Positions 1 to 10,798 of a stretch of 53,850 bases of DNA are shown in pieces. Below the pieces are notes generated by a model that saw only the letters and a program-made list of their open reading frames with translations, had not been told where the DNA came from and searched no databases. The first letter of the stretch is position 1; every line of letters starts with the position of its first letter. The stretch is from Carex sylvatica (taxonomy: Eukaryota; Streptophyta; Magnoliopsida; Poales; Cyperaceae). A program made the position numbers and the translations under genes. The stretch is from positions 1-53,850 of the forward strand of contig CAXKVR010000479.1 in assembly GCA_964058845.1 (NCBI GenBank), given 5' to 3'.

Positions 1-275
1 AATTTTTTATATTTTCGAGTTATTTAAGTATCAAATCAAGCAGTCAAAATATTGAAAAATTAATGTATTAAAATTAACTTAAAACCTCACACTTTTGACC
101 GCTTGATTTGATATTAAAATAACTCGAAAATATAAAAAATTTGTATGTAAACACATCACTCATAATGTAAATGGGTTTGAACGGTTTGAATTAGTAGTTC
201 GAAGTCGATTTGATAGGTTTTGGAGTTGGTGTTATATAAGCTGAAATGACACTGATGTTATATTAACCAAACTCC
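1..275. mobile_element. Foldback MITE, right part, cut by the window edge
   Basis: The first ~145 bases fold back on themselves: a TATTTTCGAGTTATTT stretch near base 11 is matched in reverse near 115-135. The remainder closely matches the right half of the complete MITE at 15076-15475, including the ending ACTGATGTTATA. The left arm lies outside the window. No coding capacity. Confidence 0.7.
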
Positions 276-1735
276 ATAATATCAGCTACTATCAGTTTTC
301 TCAAAAAAAAAAAAAAAAGATAAGAAGAAGAAAGAAACACATAATATCTGTCAATATTAATTTTATGATAAAATAGACAGATTATAAATAAATGTGCATT
401 CAGCCATAGTCATGCTTCATGAGATGCATAAGATACTGAGTACGTAGAAGATGCATGGAAATCAATTTATAAAGCCTGCTTGAAGTAACCTATATACCTC
501 TTCTCTAGAAATCTATATCTATTGCTATTTACGTCTTAAATGAAAGTGTCCTAAATTCAAAAAGTAAATGTGAATAGATCAGATTCACTGTACATAAGAT
601 GGGTCTTATAAGTGAACATTTTAATCAAGGTCAATCATAGAATTTTGATGAACCTAGAATAATCACATGGACAAGTAGCGTAAGAAAAGAAATTAAGCCA
701 CCTCTCTTATTAGTATATCCATCGATAAGATGGGTTTTGACTTTTGAAGAGCCCGTCTTTGATCTAGTTTCAAGTACAACACTCATCCGTACCAGAGGTC
801 ACAAGTTTGAAATCCAAATTAGAAATTCTTTATGAACATTAAATTAAAATTAATAGGCTAGACATCTTTTTATATTTAAAAAAAAATGTCGGTTTTGCAA
901 GGAGGAAATTAATGTTAAAGAAACACCATAAAATTTATGAAAAGTACTACTATTTATATAATTAATTAGCAATTTAAATGCTACACGAATCAGTTGGGTC
1001 GGAGAGGAAAAATGATAGTGATCCATGTGATCTTTTGTTTTGTAGAAATATCTACGATGATTTGGATTTAATTTGCAGGAACATTTATGACATCTTCGAA
1101 CATTTTACAAGGGTACGGATGAATTTCAAACAAATCAACGCAATAGTGTGTAAGGCAAGAGACGTAGAAAGAAAGAGATCGATGAGAATCCATGAGATTA
1201 TGCGAAGTGCAATTGTAAATCAGTAGTGGAAGGAGCACTACACAACTCGATGGAAAGAAAATCAATGCTACAATATAGGTTTGTTGGTGAGAAATAACTG
1301 CTTAATGATAAAGAAATGTAAGCAGCTGTCGCTATCGCTATATTTCTGGATCTGTATGTAGCATGTTTCCGGTGTCCTTTTACTCCCGTCACTTTTATTA
1401 ATGCTGATACGTGGGCGATTTTATCAGATGATAAAATTACCGTTTGTGCTAATTTGCTTATTGATTCTTATCGCAAAATCAACATTGCGACATATGCATC
1501 GTGATCAACATTGGGCATTTATCAGCAAATTCCTGTGGCGAGTGATGTAGGGGTATTCTACAAAGGTAACTAAATGTCCCAAAAGGTGAATGGAAGAAAG
1601 TGGAGATTGTTCTGAAATTGGCCCATGGACTGCTAAGAATAATTACAAGAACAATTAAATATAGGCTCAGAATCTCAGATAGGCCTTCTTTAAATTTAGT
1701 GCCCGAAAAAAATAGAAGTAAAATTGAAACAAATG
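276..1735. other. Intergenic, no gene recognised
   Basis: AT-rich sequence without a convincing coding region. Around 790-880 a stretch resembling a tRNA-derived SINE (box B-like CAAGTTTGAAATCC, then an A-run near 880) is visible but too decayed to define ends. Short open frames near 978-1226 have no recognisable domain or splice context. Confidence 0.5.
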
Positions 1736-1808
1736 CGCCCACCGTGGGGCTCGAACCCACGACCACAAGGTTAAGAGCCTTGCGCTCTACCAACTGAGCT
1801 AGACGGGC
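1736..1808 (-). tRNA. tRNA-Lys (anticodon CUU)
   Basis: Read on the minus strand the 73 bases form a complete cloverleaf. The 7-bp acceptor stem is GCCCGTC with GGTGGGC, the D-loop contains TAGCTCAGTTGGTAGAGC (box A), the anticodon loop contains CTCTTAACC with anticodon CTT, and the T arm is GTGGGTTCGAGCCCCAC (box B). The discriminator base is G, and no intron is present. This is a standard nuclear tRNA-Lys that decodes AAG. A minus-strand open frame across it is just the translated tRNA. Confidence 0.96.
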
Positions 1809-2402
1809 ATACAACTACTTAAAATATAATATTAAATTAAATAAATAGTAAATATATAAGGTTGAACGCGCATTGCTTGTATACAAATAACGGGTGTAAT
1901 TATTTATTATAGTACACAACAAGAGCAATGGAGAGAATTTACAAAGCACAAATTTTTTTAATATGTAACTGGGAACCAACAATTACTCAATAAAAACGGT
2001 TGCAGTAATCAGTAATCACACTTGCTTATACAAATATAGTAAGCATTTACAGATCGATTTATTAAAATTGAACATTTTCTCATAAAATGTACTGACGAGT
2101 TGTTGATAAATAGATGTCAGAGTTTTTAACATTCGATCTCTTTCATATACAAATATTTAAGTTTGCGGTAATCGATGCACGCAAACTTGGTGGAGGAGCA
2201 ACCAATGTTAAAAATTAATTAAGGATCACATAAAGAAATAAAATATAACCCTCTAAAAAAAATTGTGCGTATTCTTAACCATATCATAGGATGCTACGAA
2301 TCATCAGTCTAGTATATATAGTAAAGGGATCTACTAACTATCCCTCATTTAATTTTTCTCATTTATCTCTCAGTCAATAACTACTTGTGGGAATCGTTTA
2401 TT
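1809..2402. other. Intergenic, nothing recognised
   Basis: AT-rich sequence between the tRNA gene and a small hAT element. The T-rich run expected to terminate RNA polymerase III just 5' of base 1736 (the downstream side on the minus strand) is only the short TTT at the tRNA edge. I see no coding sequence or clear repeat here. Confidence 0.4.
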
Positions 2403-2410
2403 AACTTAAC

Positions 2411-2911
2411 CAGAGGCGAATTATAATAGTGATTGGGGGTGCTAAGCCACCCCAAATTTTTAAAATTTAATTACAAAGTATTTAAATTTTTTACTAATAT
2501 GTTCATTTTATATGCATAAGCACCCTCTATAATAATATAAAAAAGTTGAAGGGTTTTAAAGTAAACTGAAAAAACAAAAATCACAGACCAGTTGTCTGGC
2601 TTCATTTCTATTTGAGTAATTGGGTTGTGTGCGCGCAGTGGAAAAGAAGTAAAGAACTATTTCCAAATTGGAAAGGTCATACTAAACAATTAATAATAGC
2701 TAATCTTTGAGATATCTCAACTTTTGCATGACAGACGTGTACGGTGCCTTTCGGGGATAGCACGAGTCAGTATTATTTGTGTTTTGAGATTCGTGCATAA
2801 CGTATTTGAACGGTTAAGATATTCTAAATAAACACTCAAAGTTTGAGATATCTTAAAGCATGTGAATTGTTATTTAGCCCCCCCTATACTTGAATTCTGA
2901 TTCTGCCCCTG
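2411..2911. mobile_element. Non-autonomous hAT-type element
   Basis: A 501-bp element starting CAGAGGCGAAT and ending ATTCTGCCCCTG, which are imperfect terminal inverted repeats of the CAGGGGCGGA type common in plant hAT elements. It is flanked by AACTTAAC (2403-2410) and AACTTAAT (2912-2919), an 8-bp target duplication with one mismatch. No long open frame, so it would need a transposase in trans. Confidence 0.7.
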
Positions 2912-2944
2912 AACTTAATTATATGGGGGACCATCTAATATTTA

Positions 2945-4640
2945 ATAGATTTTACAACTGACATGCGTAAATATGAATACCTATGCGTGCAAGTGTATAT
3001 ATAAAATATATCAAGTATTCATACCTAAGCTACCAAGTATTTCGAAAAAAAAAACTGGACACATCACACACTCATCTTTTACACGTTTTTAGAGGTGGAC
3101 TGTTTTTTCTCTGTTCAATCTCGCAAATATTTCTAACAACCTGTGGAAAAATTTGCAAATCTAAAACCACGAACATGTTCTATGCAATTTTCTCTTTCAA
3201 ATGAGATCGATGATGACATACTTTCGGGCTGTCTGTTGCGCAAGTATTCTACATTGTTATGCAAGTATTCATACATCGTGTGTATATCTTGTCGTGTAAG
3301 TATTCATGTCTCGGTGAACAAGTATTCATATCTCGTCATGTAAGTATTCATACCTCGTAATACAAGTGTAAATAATTCATGTCTGAAGTGTTTGTACCTA
3401 ACATACTTTATCATTTTTTTTTTCAGATGGCACTGGATGACGTCTGAAAAAATTAATATTAAGTATCGCAAGTATTTATATATCGTCATGCAAGTGTAAT
3501 TAGTATTTATACATCGTCAATATATTTTTTTCTTATGGCATCAGATGACGTTTGAAAGTACTAATATCAAGTATACAATTATTCATACCTCGTCTTGTAA
3601 GTGCAAATAGTTCATGTATCAAGTATATGTATCTAACAAATTCTATTTTTTTTTCATATGACACTGGATGATATCTGAGAGTATTAATATAAAGTATTGC
3701 AATTATTCATACATCGTCATGCAATTGTGAATAGTTCATATATCAAGTGTTTATATCTAATAAATTATATCAAAAAAAATTTATATAACATTAGATGATG
3801 TCTGAAAGTATTAATATCAAGTATTGCAAGTATTCATATCTCGTCATGCAAGTGTGAATAGTTCGTATATCAAGTGTTTGTATAACATATTCTCTATCTT
3901 TTTTTTTATCTTGTGACACTAGATGACGCTTGAAAATATTAATATCAAGTATTGTATTCATACCTCGTAATGTAAGTATTCATACTATAACTGAAGTATG
4001 AATTGTTATGTTAAAAAGTATCTTAATTAAAAAAAAAATTTACTACTCTATTTGGTGCTTCATTTTAGTAATACGTATTAATAACTCGTCATGCAAAATT
4101 GAATATTGCACGTATTAATACCTCGTCATGCAAAATTGAATAGTTCATATATCAAGTGTTTGTATCAAACATATTCTATCAATATTTTTTTCCGTAGATG
4201 ACGTTTGAAAGTATTATTATCAAATTTTGCAAGTATCCATACATCATTATGCAAGTGTGAATAGTTCAGGTACAAGTGTTTATATCTAACAGATTTCCAT
4301 CAATTTTTTTCCTTTATGGCATTGGATGATATTTGAAAATATTAATATAAAAAATTTACAAGTATTTATACCTCACCAGTAAGTGTGAATAGTTTATGTG
4401 TCAAGTATTTGTACCTAGCATATTACATCAATTTTTTTTTTTACAATTCAATTTAAAATCACGAATATCTTCTACACAATTTTCTTATGGCATCAGATGA
4501 CATTTGAAAGTACTAATATCAAATTGTATATATTAAATTGTATCCTTATCCGTTATATGTTATAATTTTTGGATAGTGATCAAGTCATATATATTAAATG
4601 ACATCAGGTGACATTTGGATAGTGATCAAATCGTATCCTT
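2945..4640. repeat. Degenerate tandem array, period about 105-130 bp
   Basis: A repeated block combines GATGACGTTTGAAAGTA, then ATATCAAGTATTGCAAGTATT, then a CATACCTCGTCATGCAAGTG-like part, then TCAAGTGTTTGTATCTAACA and a T-run. Block starts fall near 3437, 3543, 3665, 3791, 3920, 4195, 4323 and 4494. Copies differ by substitutions and small indels, so the array is old. Short open frames inside are by-products of the repeat. Confidence 0.8.
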
Positions 4641-6080
4641 ATCCGTTATAATTTTTCAGATACAGATCATATATTAAATGAATACATATATGTATTGGAT
4701 ACAGATACAGAAACGAATATAATCCAGATAATTAAAATTAAATTACAAATATATATTCTCATGATAAATAATATCTAAATATAATATTTTTATTTATAAC
4801 TTAAGTTTCATTGATGTACTGCCTCCAAAAAAAAGGTTGATGCAAAAAAATAAATCATGATACATTTGCATCAATTTTTCAATGGAATAATTTGTTGTTG
4901 ATGTACTGCCGTACTGGCTCCAAGAATCATGATATTGTTCATAAAGTATACTGTCAAGGGAAAAAACGCAAAAGAAAAAAAGAAAAAATCTTGAATCCAG
5001 ATATCGTTGAGATATTTAGTCCCACAAGACAACCATAAATAAATGACAAGCATTTATATACTGGGAAGTCGGGAGTGCTTCGAGGTTATGAAATAATTGA
5101 GTCGGCCCGGACCCATATAATATGTAAGAGAAATCGGATGTAGAGAGAAAATCGTTGGGTTTTTTTTCTTTTTTAGAAACATTTAAGTTAAGTCGTTAAT
5201 ATTAATGAGTTAGTTATAGAAAGATAGTTAGATGGAAGATAAATGGAGAATAAAAATCTTTATTGTAAATCATGTATTTGAGATTTAAGACAGAAAATCA
5301 TGTATTTGAGAGGATGTGAAGTCCAGAATAAACACGAACTCGTTTTTCAACCTTTGAAGCTGGTAATTTTTTTATTATTTTTATTTAAAGCTGACAAATT
5401 ATAAAGCTTTACTGGGAGTCTACTCTAGGACCAAAGTCTTGCGTCGCTTCGGTGTATTTAGTTGTTAATTTTTTTATATATATCGTGTATAAAAAGTAAA
5501 ATTCATTAATCGTCTAGAAAAGGTAAAGAGTGAAATGCTAATATAATTATAACTAATTTTGTCTTTATTGTAGAAAATAAAAAGATACAGATACTACTGT
5601 TTGATATAAATTGAATTTTTTTATGGATATAAATTTTACGACTCTCACGTTCACTGTACAAAAAAAATACAACAATGAACTGAGGTTTTTTTAGCAATTA
5701 GCTCCTTTAAATATCTACTGAAGATTTCATTAATAAAAAAAAAAATATTTCTACAAGTTAAATTATCCTCATTTCTAGATCTAAATTTTTTTATTCTCAT
5801 AAATTTATTTAAACTATTTAATCATCTAATGTTGGCTTTTGAAGCCCTCTACTTATCTGTTTGACTAGATTTACAAAACATACATAAATTATATTTTACC
5901 TTTTTTTTTCTTGAGACATTGTGCAGGTTCATAACAACTGAAGATTCAATAAATACACATGAATGATGAATTAATAAACTGCAATATAACATCAAGAATG
6001 TAGTCATGAAGCACAAAATATTGGACAGCAGAAAAATTAACTCAAAATTAAGGACAATTAATCTGTAAAATTAGTAAAAT
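4641..6080. other. Intergenic, AT-rich, nothing recognised
   Basis: Low-complexity AT-rich DNA. A few copies of GGATACAGATAC-like sequence near 4660-4740 may be decayed hAT ends. No coding region, RNA gene or defined transposon end could be supported. Confidence 0.4.
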
Positions 6081-6084
6081 AAGC

Positions 6085-6665
6085 TTGAGACTAACCTAAG
6101 TGAGGCCTACCGTTGCAACGGTCCAGAGACCGTTGCAACAGAATAAATAAATCTTGAGCTGAGCCTATGCCGGTTTAAATCGATCAGAACCGGTGCCTGA
6201 CGATCAACATTCAAGAGACTTCCATTGTAAGGACCGTTATAATGGTCATCTACCGTTGCACTCCAAACCTGTTCAAATTACCATACCGTTGTAACGGTCC
6301 CTGTATCGTTGTAACAGTCAACACCACTTACTTTCTTTTTCTTTGCTCTCTATAAATAGAAGTTATACCAAGGTTTGGACAGATACTCTAGCCGCCTCCA
6401 ACTTCAATAATTCGTATTTTTAGATCTAGAGAAAGCCGTTATTGCTTGTGTACTTGAACTTCAATACTCACAATCAATCTCAACCTTATTCAATCAACAC
6501 ACCAACTCCTAGAGTGATCCTGCGTGATCAAATCAATTACTACCTTGAGCCTTGCGCTCACCTTGCAATTCTTGAATTCTCGCTAATCAGATTGTTTCCT
6601 TTAAGTCTTTAGTGCTCATGTTTGGGCCGTGTGACTTCCCAGAAAATTGTAAGGGCTCTCGTGTA
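6085..6665 (+). mobile_element. Probable LTR remnant with promoter
   Basis: The stretch contains repeated ACCGTTGCAACGGTC motifs near 6110-6140 and 6240-6315, a good TATA box (CTATAAATAG, 6349-6358), and then a transcript-leader-like C/A-rich sequence ending near GTATCAGGAAG. This layout resembles the U3-R-U5 of a Copia-type LTR. No second LTR, primer-binding site or coding region is convincing, so it is either a solo LTR or a fragment. Ends are approximate. Confidence 0.4.
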
Positions 6666-6783
6666 TCAGGAAGTGAATTTAATAGTGCTTTGAATTTGCT
6701 GCTCAAGGCTCAGAAGTATAACCTGGATATCCAATCCGTTTAACATCTCAGAATCGTACCTGAACCATTTCTCCCTGCTTGGT

Positions 6784-6901
6784 AATTATCCGGATTCAGG
6801 TCCGAATTCGGAAATTATCCCGATCCAGGTCCGAATTCGGAAATTATCCTGATCCAGGTCCGAATCCAGAAATTATCCCCTTCATTTAAATCCGAATTTG
6901 G
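6784..6901. repeat. 29-bp tandem repeat, about four copies
   Basis: Four head-to-tail copies of a unit reading AAATTATCCCGATCCAGGT followed by CCGAATTCGG, with increasing divergence. The sequence runs into GTTTACACACCTA at about 6950-6962, the reverse complement of a common hAT terminus (TAGGTGTGTAAAC). The whole may be the subterminal part of a truncated hAT element. Confidence 0.6.
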
Positions 6902-6964
6902 ATTGTAAACAGATACGGAGCGGATTCAAACCGGATAATTCGGATCTGTTTACACACCTAATAT

Positions 6965-8720
6965 TCAATTATTCACCGTGTTTGATTTACACTAGGTGAA
7001 GAGCAGGAAGAGAGGAACAAAAATAAAACGAAAAACTATATTTTATATTCTCTATATTACATTCTAATTTAGAGATTAACAAAATAAATTTTTTATGCAA
7101 TTAAAAAAAGTTTAAAAAGTAACATTTATTAATCTTACTATTCCAGTGAAATCAGATTCTTTGTTCCCAACAACTCAAAATTAAGATAATTTTAAATTTT
7201 AGATCTCTTTGAGCATCTCCTCTGTATCGCCTTCTCTCACCCTCTATTGACCTCAACAAGAAAACCCCCCCTCCCCCTCTTCTCTCTCTCTCCCTCTCTA
7301 CCTCTTCGAGCAGTGAGGAGGGTGAGGGAGAGAGAAGGGAACAACGTTGATGCGAGGCATACCATCTCGATTAGATTTGACTCCAAACTTTAATAGCCAC
7401 TATCAAGTTTTAATAATAATAAAAAAAAAAAACTTGGCTCCAGTCGTCAGAATACGTGCCACGGTAAGACAATGGTGGAGGAGCATTTAAGAAAGAACTC
7501 CATAAGGCTCGTAGAGAGATGAAGAATAAGATAATAAGAATAATAAAGAAAATAAAAAAATATTGATATGTATGAATAGAAAAATATGATAGTTTAGAGG
7601 AATTGAAGAGAACAAAATAGTAAATCTAGAATAGAAATGAGCGTCATTTAATGTATTTAATGTGTTGTAAATAACTTGTATTATTAATGAATTTTTTAAT
7701 AGAAAGTTAAAATCATTAACTTACAAAAAAAGGTATTAGTCACAAGATTTTCTTTCTCTTCCTCTAGTCTCTATCCAAACAAAGTGTTAGAAATAAGACT
7801 ATGGTAATATGAACAAACTCGTGTTATGTATATTAAACATGATTCTCATAGCAAAATGTATGTAGAGATTAAATCATATATATTTTTTTAGAACTTTTTA
7901 CATATATTTTTGATAGGTAGAAATTCTTACCTTTGAATTGTTCTGAATTTTAGATCAAGTTATTTTTCACTTATTTAAAAAATATTTTTTTAAATATAAA
8001 TTTAATTTCTATGTACAATTTCATAATCTATATAAGATTATATTTAAAGGTTTGAATGAACTATTTAAATTTTAAATATAACGATATAGATTTATAATAT
8101 ATATGAGTCGTTCTGTAGTATGCACATTATCAAAGTCTCAACATATTTAGAAACAAAAGCTGGAAATAATTTTAATTGAACAGATGTAAGGCACGACGAT
8201 TTCCTGCATACTATAATTTCCAAATAATCTAAGCTCACTATTGGAAACCGAATTGTCAGCCTCTCTGGCAGGAATTTTCTGTCCCCAAAGTTACTGCATG
8301 TGGATTTAAGATGGACTCCTAGTTTAAAAATAAACAGTGATCGACTCCCTTTGACAGTGACTGAGGGGACAGAGGATTTGAGTTCCACTTGGCAACTATT
8401 TTTTATCCAATAAGAAAGAAGCAGACAAAGCAGCTACTTGTTTTCTATTTTCCTGGGGAAAGCAGATACCAACTCCGTTGTTTTATCCAACTTGGTGATT
8501 TTTGTGGTTGGTTTCCTATTTAAGTTGCATATTCAAACCAAACACTTATTTTGTCCCAGCCACAGTATTTTCAAATTAAATTAAAAATAATAAATAATAA
8601 ACATGCTATTGACGTTATAGATCGGTTGACTTCAAATTTCATACAATTTGAGTGTAATTTTATATTTTATCAATAATCTTTAAGTATAAATAATTATAAA
8701 TTTAAGTGGCTTAATAAGTT
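6965..8720. other. Intergenic; CT/GA-rich inverted stretch, no gene recognised
   Basis: AT-rich except for 7230-7345, where a pyrimidine run with CTTCTCTCACCCTC is followed by a purine run with GAGGGTGAGGGAGAGAG, forming an imperfect inverted repeat. A minus-strand open frame of 98 codons at 8092-8388 has no family I recognise and no splice context. I do not call it a gene. Confidence 0.4.
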
Positions 8721-8722
8721 AT

Positions 8723-8853
8723 TTGTTAAAGAACCGCGGACTTGATACAATGGTATGAGTTTTCGTCTCTCTTCCGAAAAAACACGTAAGTTCAATTTTC
8801 AAAAATAACATGTAAAAGATGTTAGAGTGTACATTCTTTAATTCAAAAAAAAA
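8723..8853 (+). mobile_element. Possible decayed tRNA-derived SINE
   Basis: A box A-like TTGATACAATGGTATGAG near 8742-8759 and a box B-like AAGTTCAATTTTC near 8788-8800 lie at a tRNA-like spacing. A TTCAAAAAAAAA tail follows at 8843-8853. Both boxes deviate from consensus and I could not define a target duplication. Confidence 0.3.
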
Positions 8854-8879
8854 GGAAGTGTCTAACTGTCCACAGAAAA

Positions 8880-9610
8880 ATAGTCATTTGACCTGCGCCA
8901 ATTATGTAAATTTAATAATTAAATGCTGTAACTTGTAAAAACAATCTTATAAAAAACGTAATAAAAAATTTCAAACATCCAGAAACTTTCATTAATAGTT
9001 TGCAGCTTGGCCAACTTGGCAAACTAACTGTACTTTGTGCGGGATTACTTGACAACTAACTGTACTTTTCTTACTAACGGTTAATGACAGTTATTTGCGG
9101 TTAATGACAATTTTACAAAAACTTCTAAAACATTCCAAATCCGAAAAACATTTACAACTGGCATTTTTTTTTCAAAATAAACTTCGAAAATATTTTTTTT
9201 CCGCAAAATTATAAATTAATTTTTTTTAAAAATTTCATAATTTTTTCCTTCAAGCTCTCACTGGAAATTTCAATACTGCAAAATCAATGCTGTAAAATTA
9301 ATTTGCGTCAATCCTGTAAAATTGCTAAATCAATGCTGTAACTTATGTAATAAATATTATAAAAAATATAATTATCATTTTCAACCATCCAAGAATACTG
9401 TCATTAAACTTGTGTCAATCTTGTAAAATTACTAACTCCATGATGTAACTTATGTAACAAATAATATAAAAACGTAATTATTATTTTCAAACATCTAGAA
9501 AAACTTTCATTTGACTTGCGTAAATCTTGTAAAATTACTAATTCAATGCTGTAACTTATATAACACATCTTACAAAAAATGTAATTAAAATTTTCAAACA
9601 TCCGGAAACT
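8880..9610. repeat. Tandem repeats of about 115-120 bp
   Basis: The motif string CTTGTAAAATTACTAA, then TCAATGCTGTAACTTATGTAA, then a TTTTCAAACATCCAGAAACT-like part recurs near 8890-9000, 9300-9400, 9415-9510 and 9525-9610, with an interrupted section at 9000-9290. Copies are diverged and AT-rich. No coding content. Confidence 0.65.
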
Positions 9611-9639
9611 TTGAAACTACCAGTACAAATTTAATGTAT

Positions 9640-9960
9640 CATATCCTGTAAAATGACAAGATCAATACTTCATATCACCTCTCTATCATCTCTTTCCTCC
9701 ATATTTTCATAAGATGAATACTGAAAAATTACAAGATTAATACTGTAAAATGACAAGATCAATACTACATATCTCCTCTCTATCATCTATTTTCTCCAGA
9801 TTTTCACAAGATGAATACTGTAAAATTACAAGATGAATATTGTAAAATTAACAGGGAGAATACTGTAAAATTAACAAATCAATACTCCATATCGCCTCTC
9901 TATCATCTTTTTTCTCAAAATTTTCACAAGATGAATATTGTAAAATCACAAGTACAAGTA
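9640..9960. repeat. Tandem repeats with an ATACTGTAAAATTACAAGAT core
   Basis: Three or more blocks combine AATACTGTAAAATTACAAGA with CCTCTCTATCATCTATTTTC and TTTTCACAAGATGAATA. They look like a derivative of the adjacent 115-bp array. Nothing suggests a gene. Confidence 0.6.
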
Positions 9961-9964
9961 TTAA

Positions 9965-10798
9965 TTACTTAAACATATCTAAAAAAATATTTATTAAAAT
10001 ATTTATCACAAGTATGATAAAAACAAAATTCATTCATGCGCAAAAGACATCCATAAGATTTATGAATTAAATAGGATATCGTACAAAGTATTTCAAGTTA
10101 CCTTTAATTATTTATTCGCAAAAAGTATCCCTACGAGTCAAAATAGGATATGCATCTGTCAATTATTTGTTCGCATAAGGCATTCTAGGATTTACGAATC
10201 AAATAAGAAATTGTACAAAGCATTCGGAGTGACCTAGTGCGGCGATGGTCTGATCAGCACCGTCAAAGCAACCTTTACGATTTCTCCTTTGATTATCGAT
10301 ATCTTGATGAGAGAGTTCATCATGGAAGAACGCCTCGCATACAATACGTTGGAGAAAACCTTACGTTTGGCATCACTGGGACCTTGCTTGAAAGGGATCA
10401 GTGTCATCTATAGAGAGATAAAGGGGTTAGCGAGACAGGCAGAGAGAGAACTTCGATCAGTGGTGCCGGGTTCGATCGGTGGTGCCACGCCTGATTGAGA
10501 TGATCTGATCTGATCGGAAAGGAAAATAATATAATCGGATGTTTTCGAAAATGAGATTAAAAAAGAAAAGAGAAGATCGGGAAGGAAGATTTAAATATGC
10601 GAATTTGACAAGGTTTTGAATTTCCGTTGGAACGTGGAAACTGAGTCAGTTAAAATTAGTTAAATAAAAGTGGATAAAGTTGTGGACAAACCGTGGACAA
10701 AGGTCTGTGGACCAGAACCTTTTCTCAAAAAAAAAATGTCATTTGTTAGATCAGACTTATTAACTTACTGTATTGCCAATGCATATCATTATCAACAA
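9965..10798. other. Intergenic with a GC-elevated island at 10230-10500
   Basis: Most of the stretch is AT-rich, with a duplicated GTACAAAGTATT/GTACAAAGCATT block near 10080 and 10212. Bases 10230-10500 are less AT-biased and contain a minus-strand ATG frame of 57 codons (10407 down to the TAG at 10234). I recognise no family in it, and it could be an exon fragment or a transposon relic. Confidence 0.3.

Noticed and set aside
1479..1814. Minus-strand open frame containing LAQLVERKALNLVVVGSSPT
   Set aside because: It is the conceptual translation of the tRNA-Lys gene on that strand, a known annotation artefact.
8092..8388. 98-codon minus-strand frame
   Set aside because: Faintly reminiscent of leucine-rich repeat protein fragments, but no clear repeat pattern, splice sites or neighbours; not enough to call.
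10289..10498. 69-codon plus-strand frame in the GC island
   Set aside because: It opens at TTG, has no family, and overlaps an equally plausible minus-strand frame.
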